Shown: piece by piece, positions 8,701 through 17,077 of the stretch
Layout: every line of letters begins with the position of its first letter
Numbering within the stretch: position 1 is the first letter of the stretch
Origin: Dolichospermum sp. ST_sed8
GTDB lineage: Bacteria > Cyanobacteriota > Cyanobacteriia > Cyanobacteriales > Nostocaceae
Direction of reading: 5' to 3'
Assembly (NCBI GenBank): GCA_028658405.1
Contig: JAKOGY010000006.1
Location: 1 to 53,511 of the forward strand
Length of the DNA: 53,511 bases
Made by a program: the position numbers and the translations under genes
Notes under the pieces: generated by a model
The model's database searches: none
What the model was told of the DNA's origin: nothing
What the model saw: the letters and a program-made list of their open reading frames with translations, nothing else

Positions 8701-8774
8701 GACAAATAAATCAATTAGTTTATGAACTCTATGAATTAACTGATCAGGAAATAGCTATTGTAGAAAGGATATGA
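5730..8774 (+). CDS. Type IIG restriction-modification enzyme (Eco57I-like)
   Basis: A 1014-residue single-chain restriction endonuclease and N6-adenine DNA methyltransferase. The N-terminal PD-(D/E)XK nuclease site is visible as APDYSF (D78) and VEAKK (E92, K94). The methyltransferase has motif I DPACGSGSFL at ~399 and catalytic motif IV NPPY at ~558. The C-terminal third holds a TaqI/Eco57I-type recognition region and ends in a helical segment. Length is normal for the family and no separate specificity subunit is needed or present. Codon use is markedly AT-rich and I saw no HIP1 site within it, which fits horizontal gain. The recognition sequence cannot be read from the sequence. Confidence 0.88.
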   Translation: MKAPDQIIQLVESFHQQIELYRSGGMNETQTRIQFIDPFFEALGWDVRNQKQTIGIYQDVIHEDSLKISDANKAKAPDYSFRVAGVRKFFVEAKKPAVNVGKSISAAFQVRRYGWSAKLAVSILTDFEEFAVYDCRIMPNKNDSASQARIKHFNYTEYVDKWQEIYDLFSKEAVLNGCLERFAETKVKAGITVDKAFLQEIEIWRENLATNIAWRNLQLQQRELNFAVQMTINRIVFLRICEDRGMEIYEQLGNLLKLHNIYQELGRLFVNADYRYNSGLFNFQNQKGREQADDFTLNLTIDDSILKEIIRKLYPPESPYEFSVIPVEILGQVYEQFLGKIIKISASRQAVIEDKPEVRKAGGVYYTPSYIVDYIIKHTIGKILSGKTPEQVQEITILDPACGSGSFLIVAYQFLLDWYLQQYLQKPKKYKNLFYQISDQNWRLTSSERKRVVLTHIYGVDIDQQAVETTKLSLLLKVLEGESGEAITRQLQLFKERALPDLDNNILCGNSLIDGEFYHKSQMNLLDEDTAYRVNIFDWKSAFSAIMKRGGFDIIIGNPPYIRIQALKEWAALEVDFYKQQYVSASKGNYDIYVVFVEKGLELLRKDGYLGFILPHKFFNAQYGESVRRLIAEGKYLEKIVHFGDQQIFPKVSTYTCLLFLAKLEQSNLEMEKVTDLIDWIKNNNSQKGIIDYSLFSAKEWNFILGEDANLFSKLKQIKSTLEDVTDRIFQGIKTSADKIYIVEKISHQDNLIQVFSKQNQRTYWLESNLLHPLIKGGDSKRYYLSKTNKLIIFPYMLKNNGSMELISMNTFEREYPLTWNYLLDNKNYLESRENNKMLGDKWYGYVYPKALDIMALPKIFTPDIATGSSFTWDKTGEIFFTGGVAGGYGILVKSNYSWEYILGLLNSKVLEFYLKKSSTSMRGGYYSFESRFIRNLPIKIIDNSQTVEKRKHDLIVNLVQQMLSLHEKLHEVNTPPAKRMVQQQIQATDRQINQLVYELYELTDQEIAIVERI

Positions 8775-8775
8775 T

Positions 8776-9159
8776 TTATTCTTCCTCTTCACCCTGTCTG
8801 CGTCCTAATTCATACACACCAGCACCCATACAAGCCAGAATACCAAAACTAATTCCCCAGCTATTACCTAAACTAATATCTAAAATCCAGTTAGATAAAC
8901 CACCAAATATCAAAAACGGAAAAATGCTAAATAGTGAAGCGTAGAAGGAATTTTGAGATTCCCTAGCAGGACGAGTCTTTTCAAATTCTGACTCACTGGT
9001 ATAGAGGGAACGTTCAGCAAAATTGAACCAACGGTTAAGTTGTGTAGTTACCCATTCTCTAAATTGGGAAAAACTCACATATAACGCTAAAGCCCATAAA
9101 CAAGCTCCTGCAATCGCAACTTTATCTAACTCAAAGCTAAAAGGTAATATCTCAAACAT
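8776..9159 (-). CDS. Small membrane protein, function unknown
   Basis: 127 residues, convergent with the restriction gene (stop codons almost touch). It has a hydrophobic segment near residues 13-30 (VAIAGACLWALALYVSF), a polar middle with RSLYTSESEFEKTRPARES, two more hydrophobic stretches near 75-115 (SIFPFLIFGGLSNWI, GISFGILACMGAGVY) and an acidic tail EEEE. It is probably a conserved cyanobacterial inner or thylakoid membrane protein. Confidence 0.65.
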   Translation of the reverse strand: MFEILPFSFELDKVAIAGACLWALALYVSFSQFREWVTTQLNRWFNFAERSLYTSESEFEKTRPARESQNSFYASLFSIFPFLIFGGLSNWILDISLGNSWGISFGILACMGAGVYELGRRQGEEEE

Positions 9160-9316
9160 GACATAATTTAACTCTCCAACTCCTAATTTTAGCTTTTATT
9201 TGGCGATAAATTTCACTATGGAGAGATTTTTATTGATCATCTTGCGTAAAATACGGTTATTATTGATGCTGATACTGAGACTGTGTAATTAAATTAGGTA
9301 AAAGTGAGTTATTCTT

Positions 9317-9691
9317 TTGTCTGTAAATTCTGATGGAATATTTTTTGGAATATTAACTAATCAAGAGTATGATATTGAGCATGAAAAAGTTGAGACAGTT
9401 AGAAAACATATAAGTAAGTTTGATGAGTTCTTACCTAGCCAAAAAATGATTGATAGACTTCAAAAAGCTTTAGATTTAGGACAAAAAATTTGTGATGCTG
9501 ATGCTAGTTTCTATTTTCATAAGCTAAAAGAAGCGGAATTGATGGAAAAAGGTTATGATTGGTATACGGCTCATCCTAGGGCTATAGCTCATTACGGTGT
9601 ATCATCATACAGTTTATATCATCCAGAAGTAATTAAGGCTTACCCAGAAGATTTTAACAGAAATTGGCGAAAAGCTTGGGGGATTAACTAA
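9317..9691 (+). CDS. Possible polymorphic-toxin C-terminal domain
   Basis: 124 residues from a TTG at 9317; the frame is closed upstream by TGA at 9305, so this is not the visible tail of a larger gene. The region ADASFYFHKLKEAELM, then AHPRAIAHYGVSSYSLYHPEVIKAYPEDF, resembles small C-terminal domains found on secreted polymorphic toxins. Its stop codon overlaps the ATG of the next gene (TAATG), the arrangement expected for toxin plus immunity protein. No catalytic residues can be assigned, and the start is weak, so a shortened descendant of a longer toxin is possible. Confidence 0.45.
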   Translation: MSVNSDGIFFGILTNQEYDIEHEKVETVRKHISKFDEFLPSQKMIDRLQKALDLGQKICDADASFYFHKLKEAELMEKGYDWYTAHPRAIAHYGVSSYSLYHPEVIKAYPEDFNRNWRKAWGIN

Positions 9692-10278
9692 TGATCAAAG
9701 TATTAGATTTAGGTTTATCGGGAAAAGCTCGGATTTGGAATAACGAATCATTTTATTTTCCTAGAGATTTTAGACCTGTTTTTTATCCTGTCGTAGATGA
9801 AAAGATAGAAGTCATCGTTGAGAATACAAAAATTGGTTTATTCTCTAAAAAAGAAGTAATGATAGAGATATTAGCGCCTCTAGGAGCTAGGTTTTTATAT
9901 GGTTGCTTGGGCGCTACATTTGAACCAAATGATTCTGGTAATCTAGTATTAAAAGTGGCGGTTTCCACTGAAGTTGAACGCGAAGTTAATTCATCTCTGG
10001 CATCATCATTAGATATAGTGAGAGTGGGGATACCAGAAGAATATGCAGATAGTGTTTTTAATGGTTCAAAATTGAAACTGCAAGAACCGGGAGTTAGTTC
10101 AATATTTGGTTCTGGTGAAATTTCTTTTAAATGGGGTACATTTGGAGAAATTGGCTCTTCTAGATCATTTTTTCACGATCTTGCATATACAGTTATTGAA
10201 GTTATGGTGCGAGATAAAGTTAAAGTTAACTACAATATCAACCCACCATTTAAAAAAGTTCTGGAACAATCTCTTTAA
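9691..10278 (+). CDS. Presumed immunity or partner protein
   Basis: 195 residues, beginning at the ATG that overlaps the stop of the preceding gene by one base. The N-terminus (MIKVLDLGLSGKARIWNNESFYF) and the rest are strand-rich with no membrane segment or signal peptide. No family is recognised. Translational coupling to a toxin-like gene suggests an immunity or chaperone role; this is inferred from context only. Confidence 0.45.
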   Translation: MIKVLDLGLSGKARIWNNESFYFPRDFRPVFYPVVDEKIEVIVENTKIGLFSKKEVMIEILAPLGARFLYGCLGATFEPNDSGNLVLKVAVSTEVEREVNSSLASSLDIVRVGIPEEYADSVFNGSKLKLQEPGVSSIFGSGEISFKWGTFGEIGSSRSFFHDLAYTVIEVMVRDKVKVNYNINPPFKKVLEQSL

Positions 10279-10297
10279 TGTTTGTATTAATCAGAAT

Positions 10298-10325
10298 GTA
10301 GAGACGTTCCATGGAACGTCTCTAC
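10298..10325. repeat. 28-base perfect palindrome
   Basis: Thirteen-base arms (gtagagacgttcc and its complement) around a central AT. It lies between convergent genes and could fold as a bidirectional terminator hairpin, although no long T run follows on either strand. Degenerate relatives sit at 16543-16573 (tgtagagata...tgtctctaca) and near 19430-19450 (atggaatgtctctac), so it is a dispersed repeat rather than a site private to this gap. Confidence 0.75.
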
Positions 10326-10358
10326 CAGGAATCTGAAAAATGCACATTTGACTCTAAA

Positions 10359-12266
10359 CTAATGAGGTACGGCTACCTGCTCATTACTGACTTTAATTGC
10401 AGTATTATCGGCGACAATTTGGCGGAATACATCACCTTCAATAGTTTCCTGTTCTATCAATAAATCAACTGATCGTTCCAAAATTAAACGGTTTTCTTCA
10501 ATAATTTCCTTAGCCTGAATATAGCATTTGTTCACAATTTCCCGGACCGCGGCATCAATTTTAGCAGCAATATCTTCAGAGTATTCGGATTTATTTCCCC
10601 AGTCACGCCCTAAAAATACATCATTATTTTGATTTTCTAAGGAAACTGGACCCAAATCAGACATCCCAAATTTTGTGACCATTTGTCGGGCTAGATTGGT
10701 AACTTGTTGTAAGTCATTTCCTGCACCTGTGGTGACTTCTGCTTTCCCAAACACGATTTCCTCAGCAGCGCGACCGCCTAAAGTGGTAGCAATTCGGGCT
10801 AAAATTTGGGAACGGGAAATCAAACCCTGTTCTTCATTGGGAGTAAACCAAGTTAAACCTAGCGCTTGTCCTCTGGGAATGAGAGTAACTTTTTGTACAG
10901 GATCATGCCCGTTAACGAACGTACCTACCAAAGCGTGTCCGACTTCATGATAAGCAATTAGGCGTTTACTTTTGCTGTCTACTAAAGCAGTTCCTTCCAT
11001 ACCCGCAACTACTCTATCTATCGCATTATCAATTTCTAAATCGGTAACAGCTTCTTTGCGTCTTCTAGCGGTGAGAATAGCGGCTTCATTGAGTAAATTG
11101 GCTAAATCTGCACCAGTAAAACCAGGAGTTCGCCGAGCGATCGCTTCCAATGATACAGTAGGATCAATTTTCTTATTCTGGGCGTGAACTGTCAAAATTT
11201 CCTGTCTTCCCTTCAAATCAGGAACATCTACAATTACCTGTCTATCAAAGCGTCCTGGACGTAACAAAGCCGAATCCAGAACATCTGGACGGTTAGTAGC
11301 AGCAATAATAATAATTCCGGTATTCCCTTCAAAACCATCCATTTCCGTTAATAACTGGTTGAGGGTTTGTTCCCGTTCATCATTTCCCCCACCAATACCC
11401 GCACCCCGTTGTCTACCTACTGCGTCAATTTCATCAATAAAAATGATACAAGGAGCATTATCTTTGGCTTTTTTGAACAAATCACGGACACGGGAAGCAC
11501 CCACACCCACAAACATTTCTACAAATTCCGAACCAGACATACTGAAAAATGGTACACCTGCTTCACCAGCAATAGCTTTTGCGAGTAAAGTTTTCCCAGT
11601 TCCCGGAGGTCCAACTAACAGAACACCCTTGGGAATTTTTGCACCTACAGCCGTAAATTTTTCTGGTAGTTTTAGGAAAGTTACAACTTCTTCTAATTCT
11701 TCTTTTGCTTCCTTGACTCCCGCAACATCATCAAATTTCACCCCGGTTTTCGCTTCCATTTGAAACCGAGCGCGAGACTTACCAAAACTCATGGCTTGGT
11801 TAGAAGCATTTGCAGAACGACGCAGGAATAATAACATTAAAGCTACAAGAGGCAAAATCCACATCAGATTGATTAACAACCCCACAGCGGCTCTATTTCC
11901 AGCAGAGGAAACCTCCCCAAAATCAACGTTTTTTTCTTTAAGTTTATTAATTAACTCCGCATTTTGATCTAGAAGGCGCACCTGTAAAGGTTGAGTATCG
12001 GGCTTTTGTCCAACTAAATAAACCCTAGCTGTTTGTTCACTTTGATCTAACTCTACCTTTTTAATTTCTCCTTTATCTGCTTTGCGAATCAATTCCCCAT
12101 AGGTTAAAGAATTCCGCTCAGGTTTTTGTTGCGCTAAAACAGAACTAGCACCAACCATTCCCGGTAACATCATCAACCCAGCAGCTATGACTCCAGTTAA
12201 AAGATGACGCGGAGACGAACCGATTAAACGCTGTTTCATCAAAGCCTTTTTGTGGAAATTTTTCAT
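10359..12266 (-). CDS. ftsH: ATP-dependent zinc metalloprotease FtsH
   Basis: A 635-residue membrane-bound AAA+ protease. An N-terminal hydrophobic segment (about residues 23-45) and a second near 135-148 ([15 protein letters not shown]) place ~85 residues outside and the rest in the cytoplasm or stroma side. Visible motifs are Walker A GPPGTGKT, Walker B IIFIDEID, the second region of homology ending [10 protein letters not shown], and the zinc site HEVGH near 435. FtsH proteins in cyanobacteria act in quality control, including photosystem II repair; which paralogue this is cannot be fixed here. The start may be the Met at residue 1 or residue 10 (MKQRLIG). Confidence 0.95.
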   Translation of the reverse strand: MKNFHKKALMKQRLIGSSPRHLLTGVIAAGLMMLPGMVGASSVLAQQKPERNSLTYGELIRKADKGEIKKVELDQSEQTARVYLVGQKPDTQPLQVRLLDQNAELINKLKEKNVDFGEVSSAGNRAAVGLLINLMWILPLVALMLLFLRRSANASNQAMSFGKSRARFQMEAKTGVKFDDVAGVKEAKEELEEVVTFLKLPEKFTAVGAKIPKGVLLVGPPGTGKTLLAKAIAGEAGVPFFSMSGSEFVEMFVGVGASRVRDLFKKAKDNAPCIIFIDEIDAVGRQRGAGIGGGNDEREQTLNQLLTEMDGFEGNTGIIIIAATNRPDVLDSALLRPGRFDRQVIVDVPDLKGRQEILTVHAQNKKIDPTVSLEAIARRTPGFTGADLANLLNEAAILTARRRKEAVTDLEIDNAIDRVVAGMEGTALVDSKSKRLIAYHEVGHALVGTFVNGHDPVQKVTLIPRGQALGLTWFTPNEEQGLISRSQILARIATTLGGRAAEEIVFGKAEVTTGAGNDLQQVTNLARQMVTKFGMSDLGPVSLENQNNDVFLGRDWGNKSEYSEDIAAKIDAAVREIVNKCYIQAKEIIEENRLILERSVDLLIEQETIEGDVFRQIVADNTAIKVSNEQVAVPH

Positions 12267-12599
12267 AATACTTACCCTTTATGGCTGTTTTTCTGAGAAA
12301 TTGTCAAATCTAGAAATTACAGTTTTCTTATCTAGTTTAACTGTCAGTCCCAACTATTGACAGGTGACAGTGAAGAAGCTAAGAGTCTTTAACTATTCGC
12401 CGTAAGTCCCCCACTGAATTTGGTACTTGTGAATCAATGGCGGGATATAAGGCGGGAAAAACAAAAAATCGTTCTCAACTAATACCAAGCGTAAGCCAAG
12501 TAATGGCGAAGAACTTATGAGGTTTTTCCAAATATTATCTATTATTTATTATATGGGTGAGGAATCCCCAAAATTTTGTGATAAAATCATATGCTCTTG
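12267..12599. other. Upstream region of ftsH, no gene seen
   Basis: About 330 bases between ftsH and the transposon-end remnant. No open frame with protein-like character and no strong inverted repeat was seen. The part next to 12266 must hold the ftsH promoter and leader, but no clear -10/-35 pair could be picked out. Confidence 0.35.
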
Positions 12600-12795
12600 A
12601 CCACCAATGCCGTAAGCGAAAACCAAGCTGATAGGTAAGTGTCACAAGAGAAAGAATTGGGTCTTGGGAATCAGGACTTCTGCCCTTGGAGGGAATGTCA
12701 GACCAATAGAACTACGAAGTTCTGGAGGCTATTCCCGATGAATTGGGAAGCCCACACTGTACCTAATGTTAGTGTGTGGTAGTTCACTATACTTT
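12600..12795 (+). mobile_element. IS200/IS605-type 3' end remnant
   Basis: The segment reads like the tail of a TnpB gene plus the right end of its element: a frame giving GNVRPIELRSSGGYSR then stop (about 12690-12740), followed by cccgatgaattgggaagccc and a short hairpin (ccacact...agtgtgtgg, about 12751-12779). This combination is familiar from cyanobacterial IS200/IS605-family right ends, where the 3' end also yields the guide-type RNA of TnpB. The rest of the element is absent. It lies directly next to the broken vapC. Confidence 0.5.
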
Positions 12796-12819
12796 AATAT
12801 CAATACTGCTCGGTTCAAG

Positions 12820-12969
12820 CTAAAAAGTCTTGATATTGGAGGTTGAGCTTTTGAAGGAGCTAATGTAAATACCTACATCTTGAAATTTCAGTATTTCTAA
12901 CTTCCTCTGGATCTTAAAATCGTTTTTAATATCTAAAGAAACAATATTAGTATCTAACAAATAACTCAT
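12820..12969 (-). pseudogene. Truncated vapC
   Basis: From ATG 12969 the frame reads MSYLLDTNIVSLDIKNDF and runs to IYIS, then changes to unrelated SFKSSTSNIKTF and stops at 12820, 49 residues in all. The first 38 residues align along their length with the intact toxin at 3127 (YLLDSNIVS..., ...EIFIS). The remaining two acidic motifs and the C-terminus are gone, so it cannot be an active nuclease. The break is about 25 bases from the transposon-end remnant, which suggests insertion or deletion there. Confidence 0.75.
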
Positions 12970-12977
12970 GAAATTAC

Positions 12978-13277
12978 CTATTTTCGTTTAATTGCTTCAT
13001 CAAAAATTGCCATTTGTTCAGGTGTGAACTCTTCTCCAATTTTGGATAAAATTTCTGACGACATGACAAAACTGCAATTTTCTTTTAACTTGTCGTCAGA
13101 CATATTATTAAATCTCTCCAGTGTTAAATTCTCTTGAACAATTTTAAGTATATGTTTGACTGTTTCTACATAATTAAGATCCTCTTTGAATATAGGGTCT
13201 TCTTCCATTAACATAGATACTACTCGTTCAATTCTGTTAATGATTGATTCTGGTTTAATATCTGTTGATAACATCAT
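12978..13277 (-). CDS. Antitoxin left without a working toxin
   Basis: A 99-residue paralogue of the antitoxin at 2826: the same size, helical, ending FTPEQMAIFDEAIKRK. It lies 8 bases upstream of the truncated vapC on the same strand. With the toxin destroyed it is an orphan; it may persist because it still neutralises related PIN toxins such as the one at 3127. Antitoxin identity is inferred from the repeated gene order. Confidence 0.65.
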   Translation of the reverse strand: MMLSTDIKPESIINRIERVVSMLMEEDPIFKEDLNYVETVKHILKIVQENLTLERFNNMSDDKLKENCSFVMSSEILSKIGEEFTPEQMAIFDEAIKRK

Positions 13278-13532
13278 AGACCTCTCATTTTAACTATCTT
13301 GTAATTGTATCATATAATTATCATTATTCAGTTATTATCAACTCGATTTTAAAATCCTGTTAATTCTGATTGAAAAATAAATCTTTAGAGAACAATATAG
13401 GTTTATTTAGTGAAACATCATGAATCAACATCTTTAAATCAACTTGCTGAAATTGAGGAATTTTTAATTTTCCGCCAGACTTGGCACAATTCCTGGTAGA
13501 ATACATATTCCGGTCTGTATTTCTTCAACATC

Positions 13533-14621
13533 ATGGGCAGCACTTTTGGTCATCTTTTCCGTATCACTACTTTTGGCGAATCTCACGGCGGCGGTGTGGG
13601 AGTTATTATTGATGGTTGTCCCCCACAACTGGAAATTTCCGCCGAAGAAATTCAATTTGAGTTAGATAGAAGACGGCCAGGACAAAGTAAAATTACCACT
13701 CCTCGCAAAGAAGCAGACACCTGTGAGATATTATCTGGGGTGTTTGAGGGAAAAACTTTGGGAACACCAATTGCCATTTTGGTTAGAAATAAAAATACCC
13801 GTCCTGAAGATTATGATGAAATGGCGCAAAAATACCGCCCCTCTCACGCAGATGCTACCTATGATGCTAAGTATGGTTTGAGAAATTGGCAAGGTGGTGG
13901 CAGGTCGTCAGCCCGTGAGACAATAGGTAGAGTAGCAGCAGGTGCGATCGCTAAAAAGATTTTACATCAAGTTGCCAATGTTGAAGTTATTGCTTATGTT
14001 AAGCGCATTCAGAATTTAGAAGGCGTAGTTGATACCAATACCGTTACTTTAGCAGATGTAGAAAGCAATATCGTCCGTTGTCCAGATGGCGAAATTGCTA
14101 ATACCATGATTTCATTAATAGAACAAACTGGAAGAGATGGTAATTCCATCGGTGGTGTCGTTGAATGTGTGGTGCGGAATGTTCCCAAGGGTTTAGGTGA
14201 ACCAGTTTTTGATAAATTAGAAGCAGATTTAGCAAAAGCGGTCATGTCATTACCCGCAAGTAAAGGTTTTGAAATCGGTTCGGGTTTCGACGGAACTCTG
14301 TTAACAGGTTTTGAACATAACGACGAATTTTATATTGATGAAAATGGCGAAATTAGAACTGTAACTAACCGTTCTGGAGGAATACAAGGAGGAATTTCTA
14401 ACGGTGAAAATATCATTATCCGAGTGGCTTTTAAACCAACAGCTACTATTAGAAAGGAACAAAGAACCGTAACGAAGGAAGGTGAAGAAACCCTTTTATC
14501 AGGAAAGGGAAGACATGATCCTTGTGTTTTACCTCGCGCTGTACCTATGGTTGATGCGATGGTGGCTTTGGTCTTATGTGATCATCTTTTACGTCATTAT
14601 GGACAATGTAAGGTGTTGTAA
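13533..14621 (+). CDS. aroC: Chorismate synthase
   Basis: 362 residues, full length. It converts 5-enolpyruvylshikimate 3-phosphate to chorismate using reduced FMN, the last step of the shikimate pathway. Signatures are [17 protein letters not shown] near the N-terminus, [20 protein letters not shown] near 110-130, and the C-terminal [21 protein letters not shown] 13533 gives the standard [19 protein letters not shown] start. It stands alone, with its own upstream region. Confidence 0.97.
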   Translation: MGSTFGHLFRITTFGESHGGGVGVIIDGCPPQLEISAEEIQFELDRRRPGQSKITTPRKEADTCEILSGVFEGKTLGTPIAILVRNKNTRPEDYDEMAQKYRPSHADATYDAKYGLRNWQGGGRSSARETIGRVAAGAIAKKILHQVANVEVIAYVKRIQNLEGVVDTNTVTLADVESNIVRCPDGEIANTMISLIEQTGRDGNSIGGVVECVVRNVPKGLGEPVFDKLEADLAKAVMSLPASKGFEIGSGFDGTLLTGFEHNDEFYIDENGEIRTVTNRSGGIQGGISNGENIIIRVAFKPTATIRKEQRTVTKEGEETLLSGKGRHDPCVLPRAVPMVDAMVALVLCDHLLRHYGQCKVL

Positions 14622-14715
14622 TGTAGCATAAATTATCATTGGGGTGTTTATCTGGAATACCTCTATTGACTGATGTAGCTATCATTAATCAAGACTAATT
14701 GCATCAATATATTCT

Positions 14716-15258
14716 ATGACTACCATCAATACAGATCAAGACTACCAAAACAGCGTTAAACATTTTTCTGTTTTAAAAGACAAGTATCAAGCTACTAATT
14801 ATGAAAATACTTCTCCTTTTAGTGTGCTGTATTTTATTCTCAGAAAAGTTGATATTGGTATTGAACTTGATGATTTAGAATATATTTGGTTAGAAAAAGA
14901 ACAACTTTCAACAACTGCTCAATTTATTAAAAATGAACGGCAGTATCAAATCAAAGAAAGAGTAAATTTAGGAATTGAATTTACAAAACTAAAATCCAAA
15001 TATAAATGTGATAACTATCATGTTTCTTGGACAACAACCCCCTTATATTTTATACTTTGTAAAATTGATGCAGGAGATTTTCTCACTGAAAAAGAATTTA
15101 ATTGGTTAGTATCGCATGGTTTTAAAGCAACAACATCAATTGCTATTGAAAGTCAAAAAGTTATCAGCTTCAAATCTAAATACAAAGCCACAAAATATCA
15201 AGATTCTCATCCTGATAGTCCACTTTATCCTATACTCAAAAAAATAGATATCTCATAA
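14716..15258 (+). CDS. Repeat protein, 5' part before an in-frame stop
   Basis: 180 residues of a repeat protein whose units of roughly 55-60 residues follow the pattern LK.KY.AT.Y...SP.LY.ILKKID.G..L...E..WL. The frame ends at TAA 15256-15258 in the middle of a unit (KKIDIS, stop, RLTESEYKWL) and continues in the same frame to 16521 with no other stop. A single CAA to TAA change (Gln codon) would explain it. No signal peptide or membrane segment. Function unknown. Confidence 0.6.
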   Translation: MTTINTDQDYQNSVKHFSVLKDKYQATNYENTSPFSVLYFILRKVDIGIELDDLEYIWLEKEQLSTTAQFIKNERQYQIKERVNLGIEFTKLKSKYKCDNYHVSWTTTPLYFILCKIDAGDFLTEKEFNWLVSHGFKATTSIAIESQKVISFKSKYKATKYQDSHPDSPLYPILKKIDIS

Positions 15259-15312
15259 CGTTTAACTGAGTCAGAATATAAATGGTTAATCGAAAATCAA
15301 CTATTAGAGACT

Positions 15313-16521
15313 TTGGAGTTTGTTAAACAACAAGAAGGAACAAGAAGAGAAGAATTTTCACAGTTAAAAGAAAAATATCAAGCCACTAAATATAAAAGTA
15401 ATTCTTTATCAAGTCCATTATATCCAATTTTAAAAAAGTTGGAATTAGAACAAAAACTAATTGATACAGAAATCAATTGGTTAAAAGAAGAGGAACTTAT
15501 TGAAACTATTACCATTGCAGAAGAAAAGGAAAAAACACGAGAATTTGCAGCTTTAAAGGTTAAATATCAAGCCACAGAATATGAAGATACATCTGCAAAA
15601 TGTCATCTTTATAAAGTTCTGAAAATTATTGATTCAGGTAATTCTTTAGCGGAACAAGATGTTAATTTTTTGAAGAAACGTAAATTACTGCAAACATTGA
15701 AAATTGCTAATGATCAATATGCTAATCATCTCAAAGCGAAAATACAGATGAATAAATTGATTACTGATTCAGAAATTGAATGGTTGCAAAATAATGGACG
15801 TGAAGATATTATCACTTTTGCTCAAAATAAGTATTTTGCAGCACTAAAAAGAAAGTATGGATTGATAGATCCTACATTACCAATAGAACCATTTTACACA
15901 ATTATGGTGAAACTGGAGAAAAAAGAGCGCCTAGATTCTTTATTAGTAGTTCAGCTTATGGAAAAAGATATGTTGTCTCGTGAAGGAAAGATTGCTATTG
16001 CATATTACAGACTAGAAGCTGAGTTTTATGAACAGGAATATAAACGAACTGGAAATAAATGGGATATTCCCACAGTCAGTAAATTTTGGCGCAAAGCAAA
16101 TGAACCTGAACAGGCTTTAAAAATTACTAATCTCGACTTAAGTGAAATCAAAGATAGTAAGCTAAAATCAGCTATTTTAGTAACTAGAGGTGCAGCATTT
16201 AGAGATATTGATAATCTAAGTGATGCAGAAATTTGTGCGAAAAAAGCTATTGATTGTCAATCTGATAGTCATCAACCTTATACTTTAATGGGTGCTATCT
16301 GCTACGACAGATATGAATATCAAAAAGGTGATTATTGGTTTGAAAAAGCCATTAAGTTTGGGGCTAATAGTGAAGATATAGATGCTGAAATTAAGCAAGT
16401 AATCAGGAATGAAAAAAATGATGATCAACGACATGAAGCGGCAGAGTATCTCTTGAAAAAAGATTCATATCGTTATGCTTGGGCTAAAGCTTATCTAAAA
16501 AAACAGCAGGATAAAAAATAA
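15313..16521 (+). CDS. Repeat protein, 3' part with TPR-like tail
   Basis: Continuation of the interrupted gene; the reading frame is open from 15259, and 15313 is only the first possible (TTG) restart. It holds further 55-60-residue units (EKYQATKYKSNS...SSPLYPILKKLE; VKYQATEYEDTS) and then a different helical region from about 16000 with TPR-like helices (AILVTRGAAFRDIDNLSDAE; ALMGAICYDRYEYQKGDYWF pattern) and a Lys-rich end. Whether this part is translated depends on readthrough or restart. It may be a scaffold or interaction protein; function unknown. Confidence 0.6.
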   Translation: MEFVKQQEGTRREEFSQLKEKYQATKYKSNSLSSPLYPILKKLELEQKLIDTEINWLKEEELIETITIAEEKEKTREFAALKVKYQATEYEDTSAKCHLYKVLKIIDSGNSLAEQDVNFLKKRKLLQTLKIANDQYANHLKAKIQMNKLITDSEIEWLQNNGREDIITFAQNKYFAALKRKYGLIDPTLPIEPFYTIMVKLEKKERLDSLLVVQLMEKDMLSREGKIAIAYYRLEAEFYEQEYKRTGNKWDIPTVSKFWRKANEPEQALKITNLDLSEIKDSKLKSAILVTRGAAFRDIDNLSDAEICAKKAIDCQSDSHQPYTLMGAICYDRYEYQKGDYWFEKAIKFGANSEDIDAEIKQVIRNEKNDDQRHEAAEYLLKKDSYRYAWAKAYLKKQQDKK

Positions 16522-16837
16522 AAGGTTTGAATTTGAATCATGTAGAGATATTTTCTTAAATGTCTCTACAATATGTTAAATTTGAATAGAAAACAGGAAA
16601 ATTAAAAATCTCAACCTTTGCGCGTTCACGCAGTGTGCCGTAGGCATAACATAATTCACACTGCCATTAATACAAGTCCGAAAAAGTTAGAAAAATTCAA
16701 TTATAAAGTATTGCAAAGTTATCTCAAAAAAGATTGCATTTAATATAGATATATGAAGAATATGATCAAGGAGATAATAACAGTATTAAAGTACAAATAT
16801 CACCAATTAAAAGATTTAAAAAAGGGGCTATAGTGTT
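16522..16837. other. Gap with small dispersed repeats only
   Basis: About 316 bases. It holds a degenerate copy of the gtagagac palindrome (16543-16573), a short dispersed motif (cgcgttcacgcagtgtgccg at about 16621-16640), and AT-rich sequence leading to the 52-residue gene at 16838, including an aaggggc ribosome-site-like stretch. No other gene was seen. Confidence 0.5.
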
Positions 16838-16996
16838 ATGGCTATCTCCAAAATGTTTGCGAATATGGCTCAGTTTATATCTGAAGCCTTTATGCGGATT
16901 TTTACCCCTGCTCATGATTCTTATCCTGTGACTGGGGTACAGCCTTTTACAGGTAATAGACATAAAAAAGATAAAAAAGGTAAAGCAGCTTGGTAG
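16838..16996 (+). CDS. 52-residue conserved-looking small protein
   Basis: The frame from ATG 16838 to TAG 16994-16996 reads MAISKMFANMAQFISEAFMRIF, then PAHDSYPVTGVQPFTG and a basic tail RHKKDKKGKAAW. It is an amphipathic N-terminal helix followed by a short Pro/Gly segment and a lysine-rich end. A possible ribosome site (aaaaagggg) precedes it. Similar tiny proteins occur in Nostocales; the role is unknown. A membrane-surface helix is a guess from the hydrophobic pattern. Confidence 0.6.
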   Translation: MAISKMFANMAQFISEAFMRIFTPAHDSYPVTGVQPFTGNRHKKDKKGKAAW

Positions 16997-17077
16997 ATAA
17001 GATTTTTCTACATAATTAAAATAGGGACGAGGTAAAAATTCGGATACCACGTCCTTATTTTTAGTTGATAACCTGTT

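Noticed and set aside
10675-11763. Plus-strand open frames opposite ftsH
   Set aside because: They are antisense shadows of a strongly conserved gene, low in protein-like motifs.
16766-17050. 94-residue minus-strand frame
   Set aside because: It is antisense to the 52-residue gene at 16838, with no family resemblance.
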